From Glandiceps talaboti (Eukaryota; Hemichordata; Enteropneusta; Spengelidae): a stretch of DNA of 64,000 nucleotides. Shown here one piece after another: positions 31,666-51,420 of this stretch. The stretch spans positions 2,829,001 to 2,893,000 of the forward strand of contig NC_135564.1 of NCBI RefSeq assembly GCF_964340395.1. The letters are read 5' to 3'. The stretch's first letter is position 1; each line of letters begins with the position of its first letter. The notes beneath the pieces were generated by a model. That model saw nothing but the letters and a program-made list of their open reading frames with translations, searched no databases and was not told the origin of the DNA. The translations under genes and the position numbers were made by a program.

Positions 31666-33573
31666 TTTCGTCAACTCCTTCTACCACAGAATCACGATCG
31701 GTGCCCCAAATTCTAACTAACCAAGTACGAGTATCTACCGTTCAACTAATATAAGAACTAACATTCAGAATAAGTTCGAACGATATCTCTCTTCTCACCG
31801 TCATACATAGTCTGAAATTGTTCTAGTGGATTTCATGGAATATGAAACATCGGCAATCTACTCTGTTGTCAGTGAAAATGTTGATTTATGAATTGTATAG
31901 AATTTGATTACAATATAATTGGAGGGGGGGGGGGTTCTGTTAAGTTCAAATTTTTAATGTATTTAATTTTCTTTGACATTTTGTAAATTGTTTTGGTTGG
32001 GAATCATGTCAGATTATCCAGACATTTATAGGTCGTCTCATACACAAATAAGCTTTGAGGGAGAAGATAATCAAATTGTCACTCAGTGTCCTCGCTGTAG
32101 AGTTTGACGTTGTCTTCTTAATTCAATTATTGTATCATTCAAGCCAATATATTTAGACATTGTCAATGAATTTGTGCACTGGTTAAGCGTTGTCATGGAT
32201 GGTGGAGAGACAACATGAAAACTAAAGCAAACATACATTTCTCAAGTACACGAAGTCTGTCTGTGGGCGTTATGATGAGCTAATACGTAAATCATGCACC
32301 TACGGTGTTACTTTGCCAGGACTGTTTCTGAAACAAAATACACTATAGTAAGTTAATACAATTCTGTGTTTTTTATCTAAAATAACTATTTAAAATAAAT
32401 CCCAAAGACATGTTAGTGGCTTGTAGAATGCGCACCGGGGACAATTTTCCCTGAAAATTAAAGTTCTTCATTCCTTGCTGAGTGTAAAATATGCAAGTGC
32501 TTACTACTATTACTGTTGAAATACAAAAATAATGTAAAGAAATTTGGTCTTTTAGTTTCAACAGAGTTAATACAGTTTTCGGCGGCCATATTGAATTTTT
32601 AAATGCCCTGGTGTTATAATTTTGACTTCTATTTCAAAAATGTGTATGATGAACCCAAAGTTTTTTTTATCAATTTTAACTCCAGGTGGGAATAGGTCCG
32701 AGTTTTCTTGAACAAACTAACAGCAAAAAATTGAAGGCTTTATTTCCTATGTGCATTCTACTTTAGGGGAAAGGAGGAGGGGGTGTTACCTACAAAGATA
32801 CCATAACAGTATATACTCAATGTTGAGATCTCATTGTCAAATATTGCCATGACACTGTATTAATCAAGTATTTTGTACTATTTTAATTATAATCTTGTGC
32901 TTAGTTTTAAATAAACTTTGTTTGCATCTATTATTGTTATTTATTCGGAAAACTTCGGGATATAACATAGTTTTATTAATAACCTGTTGTTGAAATCCAT
33001 CTTAGACGAATCACGGTCAATATCTAAATAATTGGATGTTTTCAAGCAACCGACATACTTTAACAGGAAGTTACAAGGTATTATGGGTAATTTTGAAAGC
33101 TACATCTGCAGACTGGAGTAGCCGAGTTAGATTCCTGTTAAACAAATTTATAACTTTATTGTTCTTTGTTAGTCTAAATACGATAGTTTTTACTAACTAT
33201 ATGAAAAATCAATTCATTATTTCTCAATGTTTGTTAATTTAAAAGTTGGAACATTTCGTAAATTGTAATGTGCAATCAATTTTTTGTATTTTGTTTGTAA
33301 TGTGATGATCGAAAGTCTTATTAACACTACAGTATTGGTCAATCAGCATTAAAAGTATTACTATCTACTCAATGCTTTGTCTCTGACGGATGTGTATGTG
33401 TGTGTGTGTATGTGTATGTATGTATGTATGTATGTGTGTGTGTATGTGCGTGTGTGTTGGAACATGCGTGCGTGCGTGTGTGTGTAAACTATTGGATCGA
33501 TAGTCGTGGTATTTGTTTCGGACAATGCTTTTAATGTCGGATTTTTGAATTAAACAAATATATTTTAGGAGTC
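31666..33573 (+). other. TMM-A 3' flank and spacer to TMM-B
   Basis: Positions 31740-31910 align with 41600-41760 behind TMM-B, and 33040-33085 aligns with 42700-42765. The AATAAA behind TMM-B (41757) has no match at the aligned place here; the next AATAAA is near 32910. A GT-rich run lies at 33390-33485. Confidence 0.5.
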
Positions 33574-33699
33574 ATGACAAAGATATATCCATGTTTATCA
33601 AAAATACATGTAAGAAATGGGGGAAAAAGAAATTGTTTCATTGGAAGCGAACCTAGAGAAAGGCTGGCTTATTTTGTAAATACAGAGACTGGCAGTATA

Positions 33700-34129
33700 C
33701 TTGACTCACCCATGGCAACAACTGTGACTCCTATACCTAACAGTACTCTATCTAGCACGGACACAGGTAACACTGCTGAAAATCAACCCGTCTACTTGTG
33801 GACAGTTAGTAAACATTTAAACAACGACTTTGAATGTGTGTGATCGTTAGCGAGTTTGTGCAATTGTCAAGACCCGAAAACGTGTACGTTCTGTGGTGTT
33901 GTGACCCTAAGGAATTCTCAGACTCGGGCAGTATGTCTTTTAACTCATAGAGACCACAGCACAGTTCCATTGGCTGCCTGACAATAATCACAGTGTCATT
34001 TGAATAAACATATATATCCCATACACCCTTATACATAAAAGGCTTTATTCTATGTAGGCACTTTGTAAATTCCAACGAGAAAGGACATTGAAATCTAGGG
34101 CAGGTGGACCAAACTGTTGAACTCAAAAA
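33700..34129 (+). promoter_or_regulatory. TMM-B upstream/5' region, conserved with TMM-A
   Basis: Aligned with 18670-19009 up to the ATG. The open frame at 33574-33843 overlaps it and includes a Thr-rich stretch (ATTVTPIPNSTLSSTDTGNT) ending at the shared GACACAG|GTAACAC site. It could be an old cassette exon, but TMM-A does not preserve that frame. Confidence 0.45.
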
Positions 34130-41011
<6,882 letters not shown>

Positions 41012-41299
41012 CAAGACACGTGAGATGAAGCCTTAACAGAATTTCTAGCGACTCTTTTGTCCGTATTATGCGCTTACCAGACTGCGTTATCCAGAGTTCA
41101 TATCCGTAGAAATGTCGTCACTTCCGTCTGTTAATTACTCTAGTATATTTTTCGAACTCATCTGTTTGGGGCGCCTATCCGACAGTAACTTGTCTGTCGG
41201 TCGTCGCTACTTTGGTATCACCGTAGCTTTGATATTGTCAAGAGAAAAGGATGCAAACACAATGGATTTGAAAGAAGGTTGTGACACATTTGATAACGT

Positions 41300-41530
41300 A
41301 TATGTGCGTTGCCGATTTTGATGATATCAATGTACACTTGCTGGCAATTCTGCAGATATCATCTGTGTACAATTTTGATGATATCAAAGTGCGTGTGCTG
41401 TCAATTTTGATGATATCACCGTACAAGTGCTGACCATAGCAATGTATGTGTGAGGGTAACTCTAAAGATATCAACGTAGTGCCAATTGCGACGATTTCGA
41501 CATACACGTGCTGACAATTCGGACAATTTC
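41300..41530 (+). repeat. Degenerate 32-bp minisatellite in the TMM-B 3' region
   Basis: About six units with GTGCTGTCAATTTTGATGATATCA-type cores; homologous to 31190-31665. Confidence 0.75.
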
Positions 41531-41756
41531 CATCATTTTTTCCTGCCATTACAGTTGTGTTCGGTGCCTCCAGTTTTACCTAGCCTATAGTATATATCAA
41601 GAACTATCGTGCAAATCAGTTTCGAACAACTTCTTCCTTATCATCGTCATATAAAGTCTGGAAATGTATACTTATTGATTTTCACAGACTTTTGAAATTT
41701 GTGTTTGTTGGTAGTGCAAATATTGACTTATAAATATGAGAGAAATCAATTAATGT

Positions 41757-41762
41757 GTAATA
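41757..41762 (+). other. Candidate poly(A) signal AATAAA for TMM-B
   Basis: It lies about 750 bases after the TMM-B stop, at the end of the region that aligns with the TMM-A 3' flank. Confidence 0.4.
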
Positions 41763-43295
41763 AACAGGGGTGGATTTTATATCTAGATCAAAATTTGAAT
41801 TTATAATTGGTGAATTCTAAGAAAATGTCAAAACTTTTGTAAATATTTTTTGGCGGGAAATCACAGCAGACGATCCAACCATTAAATATGGATTGTACCG
41901 TTAGAGGGAAAAGTTAGATTTTAAATTTTATGATATACTTTCTTCGGGATATTTTTTATTGAAATCTTAGGGATTTTTACAAGATAACTTGATGTTTGTA
42001 GGTAGACGTTTTGACTGTTCACTCAATCAGTTGTATTATGTTTAACCTTTGCCAAAATTTACCAACATTCTCCGAATGTAGAAAATGAAGACATAGCAAT
42101 GTATTTTCTATCCGTATTACATAAAACCTGCCTATGTACCTTGTGCGGTAAAAAAAGTGGTTGTATAGAGTTAGTTTGGCACAAGTCCGCGTTCCATAGA
42201 CAGGTTTTGATATACCGGCCATATAGCATCCTTCTCAAAAGAAAAATCGCACATGTCCAACCAAGTTACAGTATCGTTGGCTTATTTATAGCAGTTTCTT
42301 AAATTATCAACAAAGCTGTTATCACAATTTCTAAAAAAATGTCAACAGTTTCTTAAAATATGTTTGTCATATATATTGATGGAGCACCAAACAAATTACA
42401 GTATTACCTAACATATATCATCGTATCACTACATTTACATCTTTTGTTTAAAAGCAATACCCCTCTGTGTATGACTTCATTTTATTGTTGAATTTGGTTT
42501 TAATGCTCACGAGTTTACAGTCTGCGTTTTTATTTATTCATAGCAAGTAGTTGAATAGTAACTGTAAAACTAACACCAAGTCGTTGGTGGCGCCGCTAGA
42601 GCTAGAGCTCCGCACTTTCCGCTTACGCAGGTGGGTAAACGGAATATGTGGAGCGCCCTCAACGGTTGTATTTACCAACCTAGCTTGAATACTAGTATAC
42701 CAGTAGCATCTACGAATCAATTTGCTGGAAGACTATACTGAGAAGTTGCAGGGTTTTATGGGTAAGCTAAAAAAACAATATAGGTACAAGAATTGTATAA
42801 ATAATTGAATTCTAGATATTGTATTCTTCTGAACGAAACTTGATCTTCAGTTTTATTGTTGATCAGTAACTAACACAGGATCGTTGATCACATAGGATTA
42901 ATTAATTTACTATTCAAACGGAACAAGTATCTTATTATTAATTTTAAACATTTGCAAAAATTGTAACGATTTCTTAATACTGTAATGAATAATCATTTCC
43001 CATATTTCTGACGTCAATCAATTAATTATAAACTTCTGATCAGCCTTACAATATTTGTCATATAAATTAGTCTTTTTTTATTTTCGATTTTGTCAAAGTC
43101 TTGTCTCGAAAGAGAGATAGTTTTATGTATATGTGAATGTGTGAAGTTGTCGTAGAATAGGGTAATCGATATCTCCTTTCCTCATTTGGTTTCTTGTTAC
43201 TGAGCAGACATAAAATATTAATATGTTAGATCAGGAAGAGCCTGCGACTGTATCTGAACCAAATGTTCAGTATTATCAGAGACATTGCAAGTGAG
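41763..43295. other. Intergenic after TMM-B
   Basis: Positions 42700-42765 still align with the TMM-A spacer (GAAGTTRCARGGTWTTATGGGTAA-type core), marking the right edge of the duplication. No gene supported. Confidence 0.5.
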
Positions 43296-43300
43296 CGCTT

Positions 43301-43590
43301 GTTTCATTCATTCATTCATTCATTCATTCATTCATTCATTCATTCATTCATTCATTCATTCATTCATTCATTCATTCATTCATTCATTCATTCATTCATG
43401 CATGCATGCGTAGGTGTATGTGTACGTACGTGTATGCATACATCATGCGTGTATGTATGTATGTATGTATGTATGTATGTATGTATGTATGTATGTATGT
43501 ATGTATGTATGTATGTATGTATGTATGTATGTATGTATGTATGTATGTATGTATGTATGTATGTATGTATGTATGTATGTATGTATGTGG
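43301..43590 (+). repeat. (ATTC)n then (ATGT)n microsatellites
   Basis: ATTC units to about 43398, then a GTAC/ATGC-rich bridge, then ATGT units from about 43448 to 43588. ORFs through it are artefacts. Confidence 0.98.
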
Positions 43591-44441
43591 GTTCAGAATG
43601 CAGGATGGGTGAAAATGGCATTTCTGGGACCTCTCAACATAAAGAATTGCAGGTAAAATACAATCAGCCTTGTATGTGTTCCCATTAAAGCTAGAAAACC
43701 CCTGACACGTGCAGACATTCATAGAGTAATTGAGATGAAACAAGTCAAAATGTAAAATGCTTTTATTTTCATTTCTTTCAGTACTATACAATGGTAATTT
43801 CTCGTATAAACAGATATCAAGATAAAAACGTTCACTTTCTGGTTATTGATAGTTCAACTTTAGTATTTGATATTTAAAAATAAGACGTCTCATAGACATC
43901 AGTACTAAAGCATGATGTATTTACATTGTGACTATTACATGTAAAATAGAGATGGGTTTAGTTTAAAATGTATTAAATCGTGATACTCCAAGAATACCAA
44001 TCTCTGAGTAAAGACTTTATCAAAAGGGTGTCTGTCCAGACTAGCGTTTTGCTTTGTACGGAAATAATACATTTATTGTTCTACTTTACACATGTCATTA
44101 TTGGTGGTGTAATATAGTGACGTAATTGTTTACTATCGTCATAGAATCTTGTGTAGATTATAGTCATTGGCAGAAATGGAACTATTATTGGGCATGCAAT
44201 GCATGGTACATGTAATGCCGGCATAATATAATATGGACCCTATGACGAAATCGATAAATTACGTCATTCTCATACGTCATATTACATGTATACAGTACCT
44301 AGTATGACTCGTGAGAGTTGTACGGGGTGGCTACTATGATGATGAAGAGTCACTTCAGAAACTGCCTTAGTCTTCGCCATGTTTTGGCGTCTTCCTCAAC
44401 GTTTTTTATAATGACTTTCATTAAACACAATACAGACACTG

Positions 44442-44442
<1 letters not shown>
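43591..44442. other. Intergenic, nothing firmly recognised
   Basis: A short frame at 43605 (MGENGISGTSQHKELQ) ends at CAG|GTAAAA and resembles the form of a TMM first exon, but no matching membrane exon follows. Otherwise unique AT-rich sequence. Confidence 0.3.
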
Positions 44443-44486
<44 letters not shown>

Positions 44487-44498
44487 ACACACACACAT
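44443..44498 (+). repeat. (CA)n microsatellite
   Basis: Nearly perfect dinucleotide run. Confidence 0.95.
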
Positions 44499-45015
44499 TA
44501 TTTGATATGTTCTACATATTCGTCAATGCAATATCAATTTCATGACACGGGAACATAACGTGCACGTGCCTGCAGTGTGTCAGTCATTGCAAATGTAGTT
44601 CTTTGCGAAAGACGCATCGTGTTGCCGTATATCAACTTTCTAAACTAGCCTATTCTTACTGTGTGACAACTGTAGACAATAGAGTCAGTAAGCGTTCAGT
44701 TTCTAATGGGGGGGGAGGGGGTGTTCTGTCATCGAAACATTAAAAATTAACGGATCCTCTTTTCAGATCTTCACAATATAACCAGTGGGCGACAATAAAT
44801 TAATCCCCCACCCCCACTCGCTCAAGAGAAAATATATTCATAGTAAAAAAGACACAGTAATATACAATCATGTGAGAATTTGCAATTTGTTTTTAGTGCA
44901 ATGACGGGACTATAATTAGTTACGTTACTAGTATTTTCTTACTTTTAATTTTAGCCAAATCATGGTCCGTTTTGATACAATTCATGATTAACAAGGGAAA
45001 AAAACTTTAGGACAC

Positions 45016-45021
45016 TTTATT
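45016..45021 (-). other. Candidate poly(A) signal for the GPCR gene
   Basis: TTTATT on the plus strand reads AATAAA on the minus strand, about 225 bases after the GPCR stop. Confidence 0.45.
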
Positions 45022-45242
45022 TCTGTACAAGATATACATCAACCCGTTTATCACTATTGATCGATTATCAGTGTTTCGGAAGACTTTCGGAAGATATATT
45101 GTCTTCCCTTACCCAAAGTGAAAAAGTGATCCGAGAGCGAACCTCATTAAACATTGACGTTAGCATGGTGCCCCCCCCCATCATTGCCGCCCCCCCCCCC
45201 CGGCCGCATATCCGAACGCTTATCACTGCGTTGTCTCTATTA

Positions 45243-46489
45243 TCAAATATGAGGGATAGGATTCACTACTTCTTGAGATTCATTGTTGTCAGGGGCGACG
45301 GAATGTATGGCGATGACGGCTCCAACAGATCTCTGGCGACGGAATCTGGCATTTTTACAAATACAAAATATATCTTGAAAACCTTTGCGAAAGTTTCTGT
45401 TCATCATTCCATAGATGATAGGGTTGAGGGCGCAGTTCAAGAAAACCATATAGACAGTAAAAAGATCTAATGCCAACGGAATTTCATAGTTGAAGAACGT
45501 TTCTAGGAAATTAACAACACTTATAGGTGCCCAGCAGACGACAAATGCTAGCAACACAATCAGTACAGTTTTTGTAATTTTGACATCTTCTACTCTTGGT
45601 CCTTGTCCACATTGCTTCCGCGACGAACCTTCTCTGCCAATACGTCCACTTATGGCAGTAGGCGGTCGATCATCCGTGCCTGAAGCCATGGAAATGTTCG
45701 ACGGCCGCCTCCCTATGTCACCATAAATGTGTTCAAAGAAACTCGGTGATCTACTAACTATACTGATATTTGAAGCTCTCCGGTTTTGTGTAAAATCCTC
45801 ATTGTCAAGCGGTGTTCTGAATAAACTGTTCAGTCTTACAACTTGGCCGTGACTAACTTTGTACTCGTTTCCTCCCTGAGGGGCTGCCCCATCTTCTCCA
45901 CTTGATTTCAAACTGTTTTGGGCATCAGGATGTCCAGATACTGGCGATGGGGGCGCACTTCGACGAGAAAAGTGAGACTTAATTCTGCGAGCGTTATTCT
46001 GAACAACTTTAAAGATTTTGTAATACGAAATAATCATTATGAAGAATGGCGCCATGATACCAAATGTCAGTACAAAAAGAGTGTATGATATATTAGTTGA
46101 CCATATTAACGTACATATGGCCTTGCCTGGAATGTAGACGTAGTGTGACCAGCCTGCTACTGGTGGGAAAGCACACACAGCTGAAAACAACCATAGTCCT
46201 GGTGGAGAAAAAAAACAGAACAAAACAGGAGAACATCAGTAACTCGTCAGGGTTTCTCCACTTGGTGGAGGGTCTATGAAACAAGTAAAGGATATCCCAC
46301 TAATACTATGATTCCTTTTATGGTTATGACTTGATGATATTCATTGTACAATCCCATCTTTTATCTTAACATGTCCACATTTACATTTACTTTATCCCAG
46401 TTACTAGAAGTCTCGCAAAGGACAAGGCTGTATGGAACGTTTCGCAATTACTCGGTCAAGTTTATCCTTTCATACAAAATAACACAGTT

Positions 46490-46548
<59 letters not shown>

Positions 46549-49500
46549 TTGTTTCAAAATTTCTTATTCAAATAAAGAATCATGGATAAAAAAGCCACGA
46601 GAATTGAGAAAGTCTCGTAGGAACCGTATGGAACATTACTGTAACGTCTATGTAAGCACACGTTTTTAACATATACGTTGTACTTAAAGCTGTTGACTTA
46701 AATGAAAAGGACAGAATGTGTTTTCCTATTGGATTGTTTAGCTGTGATTGAGCTCTTGAGTTGACAATAGGAAACAGCTAATAAGTGTAAACGCATTTGT
46801 GTCGAGAGGCCACCATACAGTATGAGAGTATACCTGTAGATCAAGTTTCTTTGAGTAATAATTGCCTTAAATTTGAATCCCTGATATCGGTATTCACAAA
46901 TAATTGTTATATAGTCATTATTATTTCAGAGATAAAATTAGTTCAAAATGTTAGAAAACGATAGTATTTTCCTTTTTTTGGCGGGAAAGTACGTCAAATA
47001 CACCTTGGGCAAACTATCGGATTTTCCCTGTCAACAGTGATGGATGCTACTAGTTGTTTCATTTGACACACGGAAGTTTCGTGTCAATATTTTACATTTT
47101 CCGTCATTTATACATTTTACGACGTGAATTGCGAAGTGCTACATGAATTCGGAGACGTATAATACAAGATCCAGAATATTTTGTCTTCATGAGCCAATTT
47201 TATCCCACATTTGTGAGTATCGTCATATTTCACTGGAAACAGCTCGACAGTCCCGGTCGTTTCATACGACACTAGTAGGTTGTCCAAATACAAAATGTAT
47301 TTAATACTTTTCACTTCACGCGTATTAGCTTAGATCTGCGAAATATTACACGCCGACGATATGACATTACAAAATCCATGATAGTTTATCTTCAAGCAGT
47401 AAGATCTATCGCATACTTCGGAGTGTATTAGATTTGACAAACTAACAGTTGTACAAAAGTGTCAGCCCATCCTTCCGTTCATAGTCACACTGCATTAATT
47501 CTCCATTTCAATCCAGATTTTGCGTCTGCAGCTCAAGTTTGAATATGAGATCACCGACAAGGTATATGAAGCAACCTAATTACAAGGCACACTGAGCATG
47601 CGTGATCATTTGAAGTTGAGGTAAAATACCTAATCTGGGGTGATCGGAAGGAAAGTCCCTCACAACATTCTTTGTAAACTAAACTAAATTTTTGTAGTTA
47701 GAAACAAAATGGCAGATTACACTGTCATTAATTCAAGTTTGTCGAAGGAAGGATGCAATACCCAAGATTCCACATCCAAAATGGTGGTCTTATGGAGTTC
47801 GATAACAATCACCTTGCATCATTCTCTCATTCTCGCAAGCCGTCTTGAACGGTGCCGTAAAAGATGAAGTGGTTTATGACGATGCCTTGCATAGACAAAA
47901 AGTCGAGAAAACAAATATTATTAAATCGATATCTACATGTATGATGCCCTTATTCTGAATGTAATTCATTGAATTTCACTACACGTCACATCAGACTCTA
48001 TAAACCATACGTATTACCATATGTCGAAAATGCAGATAACAGACTAAACTGAATCACCAGATATTGACATCAAAGGCTATAAACTTAAAGACACACATTT
48101 GATATTTGAATAAAGTTTAATTTCAAACATGAACGCTTTGTTGAATTCTGGGTTATCTATTACCCCATGTCAAGTGATAAAGTACTATTTTTATGTGGTG
48201 AAGAAATGGAAACTATTTTTATGGCATTGACAGATGAGTTTTCATGTCAATATGGTTTATGCCTTACAATTAAAGCAAGTGAAAAGGAAAGGGAATGAGA
48301 ACTTAGAAGAGTTTGATACATACATACATACATACATACATACATACATACATACATACATACACACATACATACACACATACCTACACACATACCTACA
48401 TACATACATACATACATACATACATACATACATACATACATACATACATACATACATACATACATACATACACACATGTAAATTGGGGGTTTATTCATTT
48501 GCTTTAAATCTTTTTATTTGAGTCACAGATTTCTCATTGCACTAGATGGATTGAACCAGACCCTTGTTAGATTCGAAACCACGGATAGTTTCTAGACTGC
48601 TATGAGTGTATCTTGACACCTTCAATTTAAATTTCTCCCAGGGACGTAAACAATATATTTATAATTCTGTAATGTATTGCCGCCAATATCAAATTACGTA
48701 TCTATCTTTTATGTATAGGCTGATCCAGGTTCTTCGACATGAAAATCGTCACCAAGTACTCGCTAGTCAACATCTCACTTCTTATCATTTTTCGCTTCCT
48801 TAGTAATCGTTAAAATATTCATGAAATTTGACACACATCGATGATCACTTTGATCACTGAGTTCTTATCGCAAATTGAAGACATAAAGTAATTTGACACC
48901 CTTCCATCATATCACTATTTTGTTTCCGAAACCATAAAAAAATGTAATATTTTTTATGTACGTGTCAATAGAGACTGTTAATGCATTGAAACATACAATT
49001 GCGACATGCCTTTGTTTCTTCATGTTCTCCAAACTTTAGTTTGTAAATAATTCTTGTAATTCAAGGACGCCCTCTATCTATTAATGAATGGTTTGTAAGT
49101 TAATTATTTAGAAGACAAAGGCATCGGATATTTTTAGTTTAGCTGATATCGAGAATTTGAGGACTTGTTTTTTTTTTTGGACCTTGGAGCTGTGAGCATC
49201 TAACTCACCTTGCCTCGGCTAGGCTTTGAGTGAGGCTGTGAGGTCGAACCAAGGGCCTCACGAAACAGGGTTTAACACAGGTGCGTTTGGGTGGTTGGCG
49301 GTACTTGGTGGATAACGATGGTGGTTTCGTGAAATCAAGTCTATGTTCAAGTTCTAGTTCAACCATTTTGTGTCGTATTCTGTTTAGGTTTAACGACATA
49401 AACGTATATCCCGCTCTTAATAAATATATTATAAAATAACTATATACTGACGTAGTATATGTTGTATTATAGTTTTCACAAATTATATATGCCAATCTGA

Positions 49501-51388
49501 GTATTACCCTTAGCATCGTATAACGCCAGACAGTTAGACATCAGTTAAATATTTCATAATTCAAACACACGCTTTTTAAAAAAAATCATCGCCTTGAATT
49601 GACACAATAATTCACATGTTATGTTTGGTATAAATTATCCCTCGTTCGCTTGTTCCAGTCGCTTTCACTTTTTCGTATAATGTATTTGGGGCTTTTGTCA
49701 TAATGATTTCATGTAGATAAAGATTTGTTACTATTTTTCGAGAATATACGTCATTAAAACAGTAATTACAGTTTCCATTGTTATCGAACACATCGAACAA
49801 TCGTAACACAAGACCGTCACCACCAGCACTACCACCAGCAGTGGCAGCAGCAGCACCACCATCGCCGCCACCACCGCCATCGCCACCACCACCACCACCA
49901 CCACCACCACCACCAGCACCACCACCAGCAGTAGCAGCAGCAGCACCACCATCGCCGCCACCACCGCCATCGCCACCACCACCACCACCACCACCACCAC
50001 CACCACCACCAGCACCACCACCAGCAGTAGCAGCAGCAGCACCACCACCACCACCACCATCGCCGCCACCACCACCACCACCACCACCACCACCAGCACC
50101 ACCACCAGCACCACCACCAGCAGTAGCAGCAGCACCACCACCACCATCGCCGCCGCCACTGCCGCTGCCGTACACACACCACTAAAACTATCCTCAGTAT
50201 ATTACTGATTACCATCGTCGCCAATACCTTTACGACCAACGGATAAAACACCTCTGCCGCCACCACCTAGACAGACACACACTCCCAACAGTGCTCAAAA
50301 CAACTACCGCCGTCATCCACCGCTAACCACCCAAACACACCTGTGCTAACATCACTGAAACTACCACCACCATCTCTACTCTCAAGTCCATCATCACAAC
50401 CACTGTCCATTTATCCATCATCCTCGACATTCCCCATCACATCCACATGTCTCATCTCATCCCACTTTCACTAAAAGTACTCCCTAGCACACCCCCGATA
50501 ACACCTATTAAACCAGCTACAACCACAACCACAATCAGGAAATCAACATATCAGAACAACTGATTTACCCGATATAATTGGAATCTTCTTCCATTACATC
50601 ACATTAATGGAGGAGAAAAGACGTTGTTCATAGTTAGCTTCGACAAGACTTCTATTATATACAACAGCTATAGGTTGAACACTTTTTATCGACCTAAATT
50701 TGACATAATTGGTAATTGACAGCACCTCAGTGATAAGAATACAATCACGATAACTTAAGTGATAAATTGACCTTAATAAGTCTGAAATTGGTCGATTGAA
50801 CTGACATATACTAAACCAACATGTTTTATCAATTACTTTTATTGTAGAAACATTTGTAAAGCAATACAACTATTTTAACTACATAATTCCCTTGGTCTAC
50901 TACTGTTCACAAATAATATGCACACATCCCAGCAAGTGATTTGTTACATACACAATTATAGCTGCCTACGACTTCTACACAAAATTACTAATGTTGTTGT
51001 GTAATTACCTTTCAATAATAAATTCAATGTTTAGTAATATTGACAGCTATGTCAATGGAACAAACTCACAGAACTTGCACAATTGTATTTTTTTACTGAA
51101 GGTTAAATATTAACATTAACGATGTCGTGATAGAGTCACGGTGGTTTCTTTGAATGGAAATTAAAAAATGGAGGTAATTTGTTACCCTATTAGCTATTAT
51201 GTTATAACACGCACACACAGACAAACCTCGTCACCTATCTATAATTAGCATTTGGAGTTAGAGACAGAAACCAACCATTTACATTTTTCTTACTTTACTC
51301 TCTTATTTATCAGGTATTCCGTATCACTTAATGTACATATTTATACAGAGATGCAGACTTTATGTATGACTGTAGCTTTCCTGGTGTC

Positions 51389-51420
<32 letters not shown>

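Noticed and set aside
45057-45470. Plus-strand ORF
   Set aside because: Antisense shadow of the GPCR second exon.
47117-47314. Minus-strand ORF of mixed composition in the GPCR intron
   Set aside because: No acceptor, donor or recognised motif; its length is expected by chance in this window.
49612-50266. Gly-rich or Pro-rich protein
   Set aside because: Triplet array; every frame gives a homopolymer-like peptide and there is no splice support.
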